Source: an uncultured Bryobacterales bacterium
GTDB lineage: Bacteria; Acidobacteriota; Terriglobia; Bryobacterales; UBA6623
Length of the DNA stretch: 64,000 nt
Direction of reading: 5' to 3'
Assembly (NCBI GenBank): GCA_958295955.1
Contig: OY282420.1
Location: 3,920,435-3,984,434, forward strand
Part shown: positions 9,650-18,958 of the stretch, piece by piece
Numbering within the stretch: the stretch's first letter is position 1
Layout: every line of letters starts with the position of its first letter
Notes under the pieces: generated by a model
Databases searched by the model: none
The model's input: the letters and a program-made list of their open reading frames with translations, nothing else
What the model was told of the DNA's origin: nothing
Translations under genes and position numbers: made by a program

Positions 9650-10828
9650 TTATCTGCGTTCGACGAATGCGCCGGTGATGCTCGCGATGTTCGGGGTCCC
9701 CGCAAGCGACATGTCATAGACCATCTCGGCGCGGAACAGATCGAGCGCCTTCTCGACTCCGGCTTGGCCGAACGCCCCGAGCCCCCATAAGTACGGCCTG
9801 CCGATGCACACCGCGTCGGCGCCGATGGCCAGCGCCTTGAAGACGTCGGTGCCGCGGCGAAAGCCGCTGTCGATCAGGATCGGGATTTTCTTGCCCACGG
9901 CCTGGACAATATCGGGGAGCGACTCGATCGTCGAAAACAGGCTGTTGAGTTGGCGCCCGCCGTGGTTCGACACCCACACGCCGTCCATTCCCCGGCGCAC
10001 GCACTCCTCGGCGTCCTCGGGCGTTTGCACTCCTTTGGGGACGAGCTTCATTGCGGTCGTTTTGCGGATGCGGTCGATGAGCTTCCAGTCGTAGCCTCTC
10101 TGAAACGTTTTGAGGCGGGAGACGTCGATGCCTCGAAAGTTCGCTTTCCGCCCGATGGATTCGGGGAATTCGTACCTGTGGCAGACGCTGCAATCGACGC
10201 TGACGGCGCGCTTGGCGAACGCCAGCGTCTCGCGATTGGAGTGCGTCGCGGTGTCCACCGTCAGCGCAAGCAAAGGGCAGCCGGCGGCTTCGGCCCGCCG
10301 GATCAGCCCTTCGGTTACCGGCCATTCGGGCGTGGGGTAGAGCTGAAACCAAAGCGGATGTCCGTAAGCCTCGGCCACGTCGCCGACAGACGTCGAAGAG
10401 GTCGTCGAAAGGATCATTTGATGTCCCTTGGCGCCGGCCGCGCGGGCCGTCGCCAACTCTCCCTGCGGGTGGAACGCCGCTTGCGAGCCGGCGGGCGAGA
10501 GGAAAATCGGCGAGGGGTACTTGCGGTCGAACATCTCGATGGACATGTCGATCTTGCTGACGTCGTTGAACCGCCGGGGCCGGATGCGGAACCGATTGAA
10601 GCCCTCGCGATTGGCTTGGACCGTCGCATCGTCGTCCGACCCCGTCATCAGGTAGCCCCAGTGTTGCGGCGCGATGTTTTTTTCCGCGGCGTCTCGCAAA
10701 TCGAACAGATTGATCGCTTCGTCGGGATTGCCGACGGTCTCCGCCGATGCGTTTTCGGTTAGGGCAAGGAACAGAGGCGAAGCCGCCAGATGTTGCAGGA
10801 AGCGGCGCCGGAGCATGGCTCGTGACAT
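9650..10828 (-). CDS. Exported FMN-dependent alpha-hydroxy acid oxidase/dehydrogenase
   Basis: This 392-residue protein of the lactate / glycolate oxidase family begins with a twin-arginine leader (LRRRFLQHLAASPLFLAL). Catalytic and FMN features are present: SNHGGRQL at 287-294 with the active-site histidine H289, K265 in PKGV, and the phosphate-binding DSGFRRGTD at 320-328. It should oxidise an L-2-hydroxy acid at the periplasmic face. A CSVCH sequence at 213-217, in the variable loop region, matches the heme c attachment pattern. It is divergent, by 45 bases, from a PQQ dehydrogenase that is also exported. Confidence 0.88.
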   Translation of the reverse strand: MSRAMLRRRFLQHLAASPLFLALTENASAETVGNPDEAINLFDLRDAAEKNIAPQHWGYLMTGSDDDATVQANREGFNRFRIRPRRFNDVSKIDMSIEMFDRKYPSPIFLSPAGSQAAFHPQGELATARAAGAKGHQMILSTTSSTSVGDVAEAYGHPLWFQLYPTPEWPVTEGLIRRAEAAGCPLLALTVDTATHSNRETLAFAKRAVSVDCSVCHRYEFPESIGRKANFRGIDVSRLKTFQRGYDWKLIDRIRKTTAMKLVPKGVQTPEDAEECVRRGMDGVWVSNHGGRQLNSLFSTIESLPDIVQAVGKKIPILIDSGFRRGTDVFKALAIGADAVCIGRPYLWGLGAFGQAGVEKALDLFRAEMVYDMSLAGTPNIASITGAFVERR

Positions 10829-10858
10829 CGTGCCGACAGTTTAGCGAATTCGCTCCGC

Positions 10859-10864
10859 TATAAT
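10859..10864 (+). promoter_or_regulatory. Consensus -10 hexamer for the PQQ dehydrogenase gene
   Basis: A perfect TATAAT, in the context CCGCTATAATC, ends ten bases before the ATG at 10874. Transcription starting about seven bases downstream would leave only two or three leader bases, and no Shine-Dalgarno is visible, so the message may be leaderless. CCGACA at 10833-10838 is a poor -35 with a 20-base spacer. Confidence 0.5.
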
Positions 10865-10873
10865 CGTGCCGAC

Positions 10874-12757
10874 ATGAACATCAGTCGCAGAGTATTTTTG
10901 AAATCCGCCGCCGCCGCGCAGGCGGGGGCCGCCGCTTGGGCGCTTCCGGGGCCGCGCCGGTGGCTCGCCGACGGGCCGCACCGCGAGTGGCGGCACTACG
11001 GCGGCGACGCCGGAGCTTCGCGTTTTTCCCCGCTCGACCGCATCGACCGCTCCAACGTAGCCGGCCTGAAGCCTGCCTGGACGCATCGCACGGGCGACGC
11101 GATGCAGCGGCCGCAAACGACGATCGAATGTACGCCCATCGTGGTTGACGGCGTGATGTACGTCACCACTGCGCGGGCGAAGGCGCAGGCGCTCAAGGCG
11201 GCGACAGGGGAACTGCTATGGACCTTCGACCCCGCGGCCGGAGAGCGCGCAAGCCGCAGCGCCGGCGTCAATCGAGGCGTCTGCTATTGGCAGTCCGAAG
11301 ACGGTTCCGAGAAGCGCATTTTCAGCACTTTCCGCAATCGGCTGCACAGTCTCGACGCCGCAACGGGAAAACCCGACGCAGGGTTCGGAACGGGCGGCGC
11401 GGTCGATCTCAACCAGGACATCGACCACGACATGACGGGAGTTTCCGTCAAATGCACCAGTCCGGTCGTGGCCTACAAAGACTTGTTGATTGTCGGCGGC
11501 GGCGGCGGCGAAGGGCCGTATCCGCAAGCGCCCGGCCACATCCGCGCCTACGACGCCTTGAGCGGCAAGCGGCGCTGGATCTTCCACACGACTCCCAGGC
11601 CGGGGCAGTTCGGCTACGAAACCTGGCCGCCGAACGCCTACAAATATGTCGGCGGAACGAATAACTGGGCGGGCATGAGCCTCGACGTGGAGCGCGGCCT
11701 CGTGTTTGCGGGAACCGGGTCTCCCGCTTTCGATTTCTACGGCGGCGACCGCATCGGCGCGAATCTCTTCGGCAACTGCGTTCTTGCCCTGAACGCCGCG
11801 ACGGGCGAGCGCATTTGGCACTACCAGACGGTGCATCACGATGTTTGGGATTACGATCTGCCGGCGCAGCCGGCGTTGATCCGCATGACCCGCAACGGCC
11901 GCGCTTTCGACGCCGTGGCACAATGCACCAAGCAGGGTTTCCTGTTTTTTCTGCACCGCGAGACGGGCGAGCCGGTGTGGCCCGTCGAGGAGCGCCCCAT
12001 TCCGATGTCTTCCGTCGGTGGCGAGCACCTCTGGCCCACGCAGCCGTTCCCCACCAAGCCGCCGCCGGTAAGCCGTCAGGGCTTTCACGAACGGGATATC
12101 ACTGACATCTCGCCCGAGGCGCATGCGGCGGTTGCCGCCGTCTGGGATGCGACGGATTCGGGAGATTTGTTTACGCCCCCGAGCACCCGCGGGACGCTGG
12201 TGCATCCCGGGTTCCGCGGCGGGCCGCTGTGGGGCGGCTGTTGCTGCAATCCGCATAAGAACCGCGTGTTTGTCAGTTCCGACGAAACGACGAACCGCAT
12301 TCAGCTAGCCGCCGCGCCCGGCGAAAAGTTCGACTATGCGCTGCCTGACCGCAGCGAGTTCCAAGACCGCGAGGGCTACCCCGCGATCAAGCCGCCTTGG
12401 GGCTATGTCACGGCCATCGACCTGGAAAGCGGGGAGTTCGCTTGGCGCGTGGTCAACGGCGAGTTCCCCGAGCTGACCGCGCGCGGCGTCCCCAAGACCG
12501 GCTCACCGTCTCACGGCGGCACGATCGCCACCGCCGGCGGTCTGGTTTTCATGGCCGGCACGTTCGACAAGAAATTCCGGGCGTTCGATCAGGACACGGG
12601 CGAGGTGCTGTGGGCAACCGAGTTGAACGCGGGAGGCTTTGCCACTCCATGCACTTACGAGGCGGACGGCAGGCAGTTCGTCGTGATCGCCGCGGGCGGG
12701 GGCAAGGGCAATACGCAGTCCGGAGACGAGTTCGTTGCTTTCTCGGTAGAGGGCTGA
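10874..12757 (+). CDS. PQQ-dependent dehydrogenase, exported
   Basis: This 627-residue quinoprotein oxidises an alcohol or aldose in the periplasm with pyrroloquinoline quinone. The leader is of the twin-arginine type (SRRVFLKSAAAAQ). The rest is the eight-bladed propeller with repeated tryptophan-docking strands (GERIWHYQTVHHDVWDYDLPA is the most conserved blade, near 330). A GCCCNPHKN cysteine cluster follows. The order of motifs matches membrane glucose-dehydrogenase-like relatives lacking the N-terminal membrane domain. No cytochrome domain or PQQ synthesis gene is present here. It converges with the M50 protease gene with 11 bases between the stops. Confidence 0.88.
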   Translation: MNISRRVFLKSAAAAQAGAAAWALPGPRRWLADGPHREWRHYGGDAGASRFSPLDRIDRSNVAGLKPAWTHRTGDAMQRPQTTIECTPIVVDGVMYVTTARAKAQALKAATGELLWTFDPAAGERASRSAGVNRGVCYWQSEDGSEKRIFSTFRNRLHSLDAATGKPDAGFGTGGAVDLNQDIDHDMTGVSVKCTSPVVAYKDLLIVGGGGGEGPYPQAPGHIRAYDALSGKRRWIFHTTPRPGQFGYETWPPNAYKYVGGTNNWAGMSLDVERGLVFAGTGSPAFDFYGGDRIGANLFGNCVLALNAATGERIWHYQTVHHDVWDYDLPAQPALIRMTRNGRAFDAVAQCTKQGFLFFLHRETGEPVWPVEERPIPMSSVGGEHLWPTQPFPTKPPPVSRQGFHERDITDISPEAHAAVAAVWDATDSGDLFTPPSTRGTLVHPGFRGGPLWGGCCCNPHKNRVFVSSDETTNRIQLAAAPGEKFDYALPDRSEFQDREGYPAIKPPWGYVTAIDLESGEFAWRVVNGEFPELTARGVPKTGSPSHGGTIATAGGLVFMAGTFDKKFRAFDQDTGEVLWATELNAGGFATPCTYEADGRQFVVIAAGGGKGNTQSGDEFVAFSVEG

Positions 12758-12768
12758 CCGGGCGCTTT

Positions 12769-13695
12769 TCAGAAGTCGAACTCGAGCGGAACCGGCGTGA
12801 AGCAAAGGATGAACGTCGCCGCGAGCAGCCAACCGATTTTCTTGCGCGGGGGATCGAGCGCAACCGCGTCGTTCATCGTCGGCGGATGCTTGATGCCGAA
12901 CACGAACAGCAGAATCAGAAACAGCGCATATTGCGGGCTCATCGTCAAGGTCATGAGCAGGAGTCCGCCGAAAGCCAGCTTGGCCAGCAGCCGGCTGCGT
13001 TGTCCGAAGACGGCGTAGCTGATATGCCCGCCGTCAAGCTGCCCGATCGGCAGCAGGTTGAGCGCGGTGACGAACAGCCCTACCCAGCCGGCGAAGGCAA
13101 CATTGTGCAGCAGCAAAGTCTCGCCGGGCGCGCCGGGGCCGAAGATGACGCGTTCGAAGATTTGAAACAGAACCGGATCTCCAAGGATGATCGCTCCGGC
13201 TTGGTTTTCCGCCGGCGCCGTGCGTTCAGACAGCAACATGCCGACAAAACTGAGCGGCGCCGCCAGAGCCATTCCGGCCAGCGGTCCGGCCGCGGCGATG
13301 TCGAACAGCGCGCGGCGGCTCGGTATGTACGGCGACATGCGAATCACCGCGCCCATCGTGCCGAAGAGGGAAGGCGCCGGGATAAAGTACGGCAGACTGG
13401 CTTCGACCCGATGGAAGCGCGCCGCGAAGTAATGGCCGAATTCGTGCGCCGTGAGGATGCTCATCAAGCAGAGCGCATACAAGGGTCCGACCGCATCTGC
13501 GGTGGCCGCCGCCGTCAGGGCGAACAGCAGGACGTGCAGCCAAAGGCGCGGTTTCCTCGGGCGCAGCCGCCGCGCGGGCGGCAGGTCGTCTTCGCTCCGC
13601 CACTGCTGAAAAGGGCGTCCGGGTTGCAGCGGTCTCAGGCTTGCTTGCGGCTCCTCCCGGCGGCCGCTGTCGAGGGGGAACCGATCGAAAGGCAC
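12769..13695 (-). CDS. Site-2-protease-family (M50) membrane metalloprotease
   Basis: The 308-residue membrane protein has the zinc motif HEFGH at 84-88 and the second metal motif NLLPIGQLDGGH at 213-224, both in hydrophobic segments as in rseP/SpoIVFB-type intramembrane proteases. It lacks a PDZ domain and has a 50-residue charged N-terminus. The substrate is unknown. The start is six bases after the ilvE stop, at the end of a long minus-strand gene run, so it is likely co-transcribed with it. Confidence 0.87.
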   Translation of the reverse strand: MPFDRFPLDSGRREEPQASLRPLQPGRPFQQWRSEDDLPPARRLRPRKPRLWLHVLLFALTAAATADAVGPLYALCLMSILTAHEFGHYFAARFHRVEASLPYFIPAPSLFGTMGAVIRMSPYIPSRRALFDIAAAGPLAGMALAAPLSFVGMLLSERTAPAENQAGAIILGDPVLFQIFERVIFGPGAPGETLLLHNVAFAGWVGLFVTALNLLPIGQLDGGHISYAVFGQRSRLLAKLAFGGLLLMTLTMSPQYALFLILLFVFGIKHPPTMNDAVALDPPRKKIGWLLAATFILCFTPVPLEFDF

Positions 13696-13701
13696 TTCCG
13701 C

Positions 13702-14646
13702 CTATGCCGCCGCTCTTCGGGAGGCGTCCAACGCCGTGAGCCAGCCGTGCCGGTCTGCTATGCGCCCTTCGACGATGCCGAGAAATTCGGCCTGAATGCG
13801 CTCGGTGATCGGCCCCCGCTTGCCGATCCCGATGGAGATCCTGTCCACCGACCGGATCGGCGTAACCTCGGCTGCCGTACCCGTGAAGAACAGTTCGTCG
13901 GCGATATACAGCCACTCGCGCGGAATCGCCTGCTCCTTGACCGTGTATCCCAGGTCTCCCGCGATCCGGATCACCGAGTCACGCGTGATTCCGGGCAACG
14001 CGGACGTGCCCAGCGGCGGCGTATATATCTGCCCGTCATCAATCAGGAAGATATTTTCACCGCTGCCTTCTGAAATATAGCCCGAGGCGTCGAGAGCGAT
14101 GCCCTCGGTATAGCCGTTGAGGGTCGCTTCCATCTTCATGAGTTGCGAGTTCATGTAATTCGCCGCGACCTTGGCCATGGCGGGCAGCGTATTGGGAGCG
14201 ATCCGGGTCCACGAAGAAATGCAAACGTCGACGCCTTGCTTGAGCGCCTCGGCGCCCAGATATTTTCCCCATTCCCAACAGGCGATATAAATTTCGATCG
14301 GATTGGCGAGCGACAGAACGCCGACTTCGCCGTAGCCTCGAAAAGCCACCGGCCGGATGTAGCAGGCGCTCAACCTGTTTTCGCTGACGGTTCGCCGGCA
14401 GGCATCGGCGATTTGCGCGGGCGAAAACCCGAGCGGCTCCATGCGGTAGATTTTCGAGGAGTCGAACATGCGGCGGATGTGGTCGTCGAGCCGGAAAATC
14501 GCCGCGCCCCGGGCCGTTGCGTAGCAGCGGATTCCTTCGAAAACGCTGGTGCCGTAATGCAGAGCGTGCGTCAGCACATGGACTTTTGCGTCACCCCACG
14601 CAATGAACTTCCCGTTGTGCCAAATCTTTTCGGTCGTCTGAATCAT
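13702..14646 (-). CDS. ilvE: Branched-chain amino acid aminotransferase
   Basis: It transfers the amino group between glutamate and the branched-chain 2-oxo acids using pyridoxal phosphate. This is the last step of valine, leucine and isoleucine synthesis. The 314 residues show the fold-type IV motifs: [14 protein letters not shown] near the start, the PLP lysine K159 in MAKVAANY, and [12 protein letters not shown]. Length and motifs agree fully with IlvE. The ATG at 14646 is the natural start. It sits between a membrane protein gene and the M50 protease in the same direction. Confidence 0.94.
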   Translation of the reverse strand: MIQTTEKIWHNGKFIAWGDAKVHVLTHALHYGTSVFEGIRCYATARGAAIFRLDDHIRRMFDSSKIYRMEPLGFSPAQIADACRRTVSENRLSACYIRPVAFRGYGEVGVLSLANPIEIYIACWEWGKYLGAEALKQGVDVCISSWTRIAPNTLPAMAKVAANYMNSQLMKMEATLNGYTEGIALDASGYISEGSGENIFLIDDGQIYTPPLGTSALPGITRDSVIRIAGDLGYTVKEQAIPREWLYIADELFFTGTAAEVTPIRSVDRISIGIGKRGPITERIQAEFLGIVEGRIADRHGWLTALDASRRAAA

Positions 14647-14718
14647 GGCCGCTATAAGAACCCCTTATGCCAGTGTACCACCGATTGTTAACGGCCCCTT
14701 GCGGATTCCCGGGCCGGC

Positions 14719-15237
14719 TCAAGACTTGCGGGCAAGCACAATGGCGGCAGCGGCGATTCCCAAGACGAATTTCGTCATGTCGAGACCCGTGTAGGTATGG
14801 TGCAGCGTCCAGAACATTTCGCTTGCGGCAGCCATCTCGCCCTCTCGGGCAAAATCGATCGCTCGACCGAGCCGGATCGTTTCCGGAACCACGTAAAGCT
14901 GCAAAAAGAGCGTCAACGCGGCCATGACGCCGACCGCGGCGAGCGCGAGACGGTTGCGCAGTCGCCAAGCTGAAAAAACCGCCGGCGCGGCGAGCAGGAT
15001 TTGCGCCCAGCCCCACCCGTTGAAGAACAGGCGGTTGACTTCCGAAGCCTGGTAGCGGACCGCGGCCCGCAGGTTCTCGGCCGGCAGACCTTCGACCACC
15101 GCTCTGAAGCCCGGGTCGTCGGATGCGGCCAGAGCGTTGGCGACGGTGAAGTTCCGGATCGCAACCTGCCACATGAAGACGGTCGCGCCGCACCAGACGC
15201 CGAGCAGGAAAACGAGCGCCAGAGCGTGCCGGTTCAT
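14719..15237 (-). CDS. DUF4149-like integral membrane protein
   Basis: The 172-residue protein has about four hydrophobic segments (8-26, around 75-90, 97-113 and 155-170). A conserved-looking WTLHHTYTGLD loop precedes the last one, as in DUF4149 membrane proteins of unknown function. The ATG at 15237 overlaps the stop of the yggX gene by four bases (ATGA), which supports this start over longer ones. No enzymatic motif is recognisable. Confidence 0.68.
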   Translation of the reverse strand: MNRHALALVFLLGVWCGATVFMWQVAIRNFTVANALAASDDPGFRAVVEGLPAENLRAAVRYQASEVNRLFFNGWGWAQILLAAPAVFSAWRLRNRLALAAVGVMAALTLFLQLYVVPETIRLGRAIDFAREGEMAAASEMFWTLHHTYTGLDMTKFVLGIAAAAIVLARKS

Positions 15238-15509
15238 CGTTCCGGGGCGACGTACTCGGGCGGGGGCGCCGCGCCTTCGCCAAAAAAGAATGCGTCCATC
15301 TGCTTCATGATCAACTCCTGCGCCTCGAGAGTCGCCGGATTGAGCCTGTATTCGTTGATGATCATTTTGAGATGCTCGGCCCACTGCGCCCAGGCTAGTT
15401 GCGAGATGTTGTCGTAGATTTTGCGGCCCAACTCGTTGTCGAAAGGAACTTCATCGAGACCCGGAAGCTTTCGTTTCAGCTTGGCGCAATAAATTATTCT
15501 GTCGGCCAT
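15234..15509 (-). CDS. yggX: Probable Fe(2+)-trafficking protein (YggX)
   Basis: This 91-residue protein has the full YggX pattern: the YCAKLKRKLPGLDE opening with its single conserved cysteine, GRKIYDNIS, AWAQWAEHLKMIINEYRLN and the QMDAFFFGEG tail. In enteric bacteria the family protects labile iron-sulfur clusters from oxidative damage and handles Fe(II). It is commonest in proteobacteria, so its presence here is mildly notable. The next gene overlaps its stop by four bases. Confidence 0.9.
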   Translation of the reverse strand: MADRIIYCAKLKRKLPGLDEVPFDNELGRKIYDNISQLAWAQWAEHLKMIINEYRLNPATLEAQELIMKQMDAFFFGEGAAPPPEYVAPER

Positions 15510-15574
15510 AAGCCCCTATTTTAACCATCGCGGGAACCGAGCGCACCGACCCGGCGGGAAGCAAGAAGCGGCCG

Positions 15575-17047
15575 CTACACCTCGAGTAGAGCGTCGATGT
15601 CCTCAGCCGGAGTCTCTTCCGGCGTCGCCAGGGATACGCCGATGAATACCAGGGTCGCCGCCAGCAGCGACACCGCTCCGACAGCGATGCCGTGCGGCAG
15701 TGCGTATATCTCGTGTCTGGCGGAAAACTCCAAGGCAAAGTTGAGGACGATGCTGGTTGCGATCGACGCGGCGCAGCCGGCGCCCGTGGCGCGCTTCCAG
15801 TTCATCCCGATAGCGACGCTCGGAACGATGGCGGCGGCGAACGTGCCCCAGCCGAACGTTCCCAGCAGAGCGATCAGATTTTCCATGTAGAGGGCGAAAA
15901 ACGCCGAGAGCACGAGCAGCGCTCCCGTGGCCACCCGCGACCAATAGAGCTCGTTGCGCAGCGGTTTGCCCCGGAGCGCCTTTGGAATGTCCCTGACGAC
16001 GGCTGCCGCGCCCAGGTTCAGAAAGGAATCCGCTGTGGACATGATGGCCGCGAGCAGACCGGCGAACACCAGACCGGCCAGCAACTCCGGCGTATAGTGC
16101 AGCAGGAACAACGGGGCGGCCAAATCAGGGTCTTCCAGGGCCGGATACGCGCTCCGCTCGACCAGGGTGCGCATCGTCAAGCCGATGCTCATCCACAGCA
16201 TGGCCAGCACCAGATAGCTGGCGCCGGTCGCCAAGGCGCTCCATTTCAACCGGCGGATGTCTTTCAGCATCATCATCTTCGTGATCGCGTGCGGCTGGCC
16301 GACCGCTCCGATACCGAAAAGCAGCAGCCAACTGAGCGACGCGATAGCCCCGCGCGTCCCCCAGGGGCCGATGTATTCGGGATCCATTGCCCACAGCGTT
16401 GCGCTGATCGCCGTCATGCCGCCGCCGACCTTCAGGCATTGCAGCAGCACTGCGACGGAAACGAACAGCATCAGGATGCCCTGAAACAAATCGGTATAGA
16501 CCCCGGCGACGATTCCGCCGGCGATCGAGTAAAACGCCAATACGCCGAGTCCGATCGCGAGCGCGGGAATCAACTCGATGCCCAGGACGGCCCGCAGGAC
16601 CATCCCCACCGCCATGATCTGCGTGCCGAGGTAGCCCAGCACCCCCAGCGTGATCGCGAGGCCCATCATGAGCGGAGGCCAGCGGCCTCCGTAACGGGCC
16701 GCCACCGCGTCGGGAATGGTCAGAATGTCGCGGACCTCGGCCAGCAGCCGCAACCGCTTGCCGACCAGAAGAAACGCCAGAGGCAGACTGAAAGCCGCCA
16801 CGAACACCATCCACAGCGAGCTGCTGCCGGACTGGTACACCAAGCCGGGGCCGCCGACGAATCCGAAGCCGCTCATCACGCTCGAAATCGTGGCGATGAC
16901 CACTACCAGGGGGCCAAGCGATTTTCCCGCCAGAAAGAAGTCGGAGGACGTGTGCGTCCGGCGCATCGCCCAGATGCCGATGCCGAAGCAACTCGCCAGG
17001 TAGGCGACGACGCACAGAATGATTAGAGGGGAATCCGCCAGGGGCAT
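15575..17047 (-). CDS. Sodium:solute symporter family transporter
   Basis: The 490-residue membrane protein has about 13 hydrophobic segments. The SSS signature region around SSVMSGFGFVGGPG (56-70) and FAGLLAAIMSTADSFLN near 335 supplies the second sodium site (S-T-A-D-S). It imports a small solute with sodium. The substrate (sugar, amino acid, carboxylate) cannot be read from the sequence. A small membrane protein gene ends 12 bases upstream, and a sulfatase precedes that, so the transported solute may be a desulfated product, which is inference. Confidence 0.88.
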   Translation of the reverse strand: MPLADSPLIILCVVAYLASCFGIGIWAMRRTHTSSDFFLAGKSLGPLVVVIATISSVMSGFGFVGGPGLVYQSGSSSLWMVFVAAFSLPLAFLLVGKRLRLLAEVRDILTIPDAVAARYGGRWPPLMMGLAITLGVLGYLGTQIMAVGMVLRAVLGIELIPALAIGLGVLAFYSIAGGIVAGVYTDLFQGILMLFVSVAVLLQCLKVGGGMTAISATLWAMDPEYIGPWGTRGAIASLSWLLLFGIGAVGQPHAITKMMMLKDIRRLKWSALATGASYLVLAMLWMSIGLTMRTLVERSAYPALEDPDLAAPLFLLHYTPELLAGLVFAGLLAAIMSTADSFLNLGAAAVVRDIPKALRGKPLRNELYWSRVATGALLVLSAFFALYMENLIALLGTFGWGTFAAAIVPSVAIGMNWKRATGAGCAASIATSIVLNFALEFSARHEIYALPHGIAVGAVSLLAATLVFIGVSLATPEETPAEDIDALLEV

Positions 17048-17059
17048 GGGTCGGGGGTT

Positions 17060-17464
17060 CTACTTCCGCGGTCCGAAGCGGTCGAGAAAGGCTTTTTGCC
17101 GCTCCTTGGGCAGGATTTCGTTGTCAAACGAGAACGCGTAGAGCAGTCCCAGAAGCAAGCCCAGCGGGCCGACCGCATAGACCAGAACCGCGGTGCCGGG
17201 CGGCAGCCCCGCGAACGGAACCAGCGGCCCGTCGGGGGCGTGCAGGGCGTGATTCAAATAGATCAGCAGACAGAAAAGAGCGCCGAAGCAGGCGACGGCG
17301 GCGGCGGTCCGCCTGGATGCGCGCGTTCCGAAGCCCAGCGCCGCCAGCAGAGCGATCAGGATGATTGCGCACCAGCCGAACAGCAAGCTGCGGCCGGCGA
17401 GTCCGGCGGCCAGACCGGCGGCGGACAACACGGCGCAAGCGGCCGGAAGTCGATTCCCGCTCAC
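17060..17464 (-). CDS. Small integral membrane protein, unknown
   Basis: A 134-residue protein with about four hydrophobic stretches and a charged C-terminal tail (EILPKERQKAFLDRFGPRK). The GTG start at 17464 overlaps the sulfatase stop as GTGA, and this is the only start that removes the sulfatase-overlapping N-terminal extension. Position directly before a sodium:solute symporter, 12 bases away, suggests an accessory subunit or partner, as small membrane proteins often precede such symporters. No known domain was recognised. Confidence 0.62.
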   Translation of the reverse strand: MSGNRLPAACAVLSAAGLAAGLAGRSLLFGWCAIILIALLAALGFGTRASRRTAAAVACFGALFCLLIYLNHALHAPDGPLVPFAGLPPGTAVLVYAVGPLGLLLGLLYAFSFDNEILPKERQKAFLDRFGPRK

Positions 17465-18927
17465 TTCCAGGGTTCCTCGCGGCCTTCCAGCAGGGGATAA
17501 ACGTCTTGGTACGCCTCGATCATCCGCTCTTCCCAGTACTCCGCGATTGCCGGGTCTTCCGCTTCCGCGCCGCGGTCGCCGGTTTGCTGCATCCACAGGT
17601 CGAGCACGGACGCCATCCTGGTCAACGTCTCCTGGTGCTCGGGCGAGTCAGCCAGGTTGTGCAACTCGTCCGGGTCGGCTTCGGTGTCGTAGAGTTCCTC
17701 CCGGGGCCTCGTCTTGGCCAGAAACGGGTATTGCTCGGCGGAGATCTTGCCGGCTTTCTCCAGCCGCTGCATTTGCCTCCAGATCGGATACGAGACTTCC
17801 TTGTATCTGTTGAGTTGCATGTAGGGGCGGTCGGGGTGGAAGTTGCGAATGTATTTGAAGCGCTTGCCGCGCACCGCCCGGATGCGGTCCACGGTCTCGT
17901 CGCAGCGGTCCCGGGCGGCGAAGACATATTCGCGGTCCGGCATTTTGCCGCTGCCCAGAAACACCCTGCCCTCCATGTGCTCGGGCACGGGGATGCCTGC
18001 GAGCGCAAGCGATGTCGCCGCAAGATCGATCGAGCTGACCAGCTCATCGCGCACGCTGCCGGGGTCGAGGACGCCGGGCCAACGGACGATCAGCGGGATG
18101 GCGATGCCGCCGTCGTAGAGGAATTGCTTGTCGCGGGGCATGGGCCGGCCGTGGTCGCCGAAGAAAAACACGATCGTGTTGTCGGCCAAGCCGTCTTCGT
18201 CGATGCGGTCGAGCGTATTCCCGACCTTTTCGTCCAGCAGCCGAACCGCGTCGAGATAGCCTGCCCAGTCCTTGCGCGCAATTTCATCGTTCGGGTAGTA
18301 GGCCGGAGGAGTCACCTTGTCCGCATCGGTCTTCGTTTCCAGACGGTCGGTAAACGCCCAGATGTCGGGCGGCCGCCCGCGGTGCGGCTCGAAGATGTTC
18401 ACCTGCGCGTAGAACGGCTGCCCTGCCGCGCGGCTGCGCCAGTCCGTGCCGTCGAACGCCTTGGCGCGACTGAAGTTGTAGTCGGTCTTGTTGCGTCCGC
18501 CGAGCCCGCTTTCGTGGTCGTTGACCGTGTAGTATCCGGCTTGCCGAAAATAGTCGGTGATCATTTCGACCGGCGGCGGCAGAGTGTAGCCGTCGTCGCG
18601 GTGGCTGCGATGGTGGTGGGCGCCGATTGAGGTCTGGTACATGCCGGTGATCAATGCCGAGCGCGAGGGCGAGCACACCGGACAGGTGATGTAGGCGTTG
18701 GTAAACCGCGCCCCTTCGCGCGCCAAGCGGTCGATGTTGGGGGTATCGACCTCGGTCGAGCCGTAGCAGCTCAGGTCCGGCGAAAGGTCGTCGGCAACGA
18801 TCCAGACGATGTTCCACGGCGGCCCCTCTCGCCTACCGGCGGACGGCCCGCATGACGCCAACAGGGCCGCGGCCAGCCCGCCGCCCAGAAAATCGCGCCG
18901 ATGTAGGGGTATGTCCGCGGTTGCCAT
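17461..18927 (-). CDS. Sulfatase, exported lipoprotein-like
   Basis: This 488-residue alkaline-phosphatase-fold sulfatase hydrolyses a sulfate ester. The formylglycine motif is CSPSR (C85-R89), preceded by the metal site VADDLSPD, and GDHGRP supplies the second metal site. The leader HRRDFLGGGLAAALLASC has both a twin-arginine core and a lipobox-like LASC, so it may be a Tat lipoprotein. ATG 18927 was chosen because it begins this leader. A formylglycine-generating enzyme is not in the window. It precedes the small membrane protein and symporter. Confidence 0.9.
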   Translation of the reverse strand: MATADIPLHRRDFLGGGLAAALLASCGPSAGRREGPPWNIVWIVADDLSPDLSCYGSTEVDTPNIDRLAREGARFTNAYITCPVCSPSRSALITGMYQTSIGAHHHRSHRDDGYTLPPPVEMITDYFRQAGYYTVNDHESGLGGRNKTDYNFSRAKAFDGTDWRSRAAGQPFYAQVNIFEPHRGRPPDIWAFTDRLETKTDADKVTPPAYYPNDEIARKDWAGYLDAVRLLDEKVGNTLDRIDEDGLADNTIVFFFGDHGRPMPRDKQFLYDGGIAIPLIVRWPGVLDPGSVRDELVSSIDLAATSLALAGIPVPEHMEGRVFLGSGKMPDREYVFAARDRCDETVDRIRAVRGKRFKYIRNFHPDRPYMQLNRYKEVSYPIWRQMQRLEKAGKISAEQYPFLAKTRPREELYDTEADPDELHNLADSPEHQETLTRMASVLDLWMQQTGDRGAEAEDPAIAEYWEERMIEAYQDVYPLLEGREEPWK

Positions 18928-18958
18928 GTCGTGCCTGCCGCGGGAGGCGCAGCCTGCC

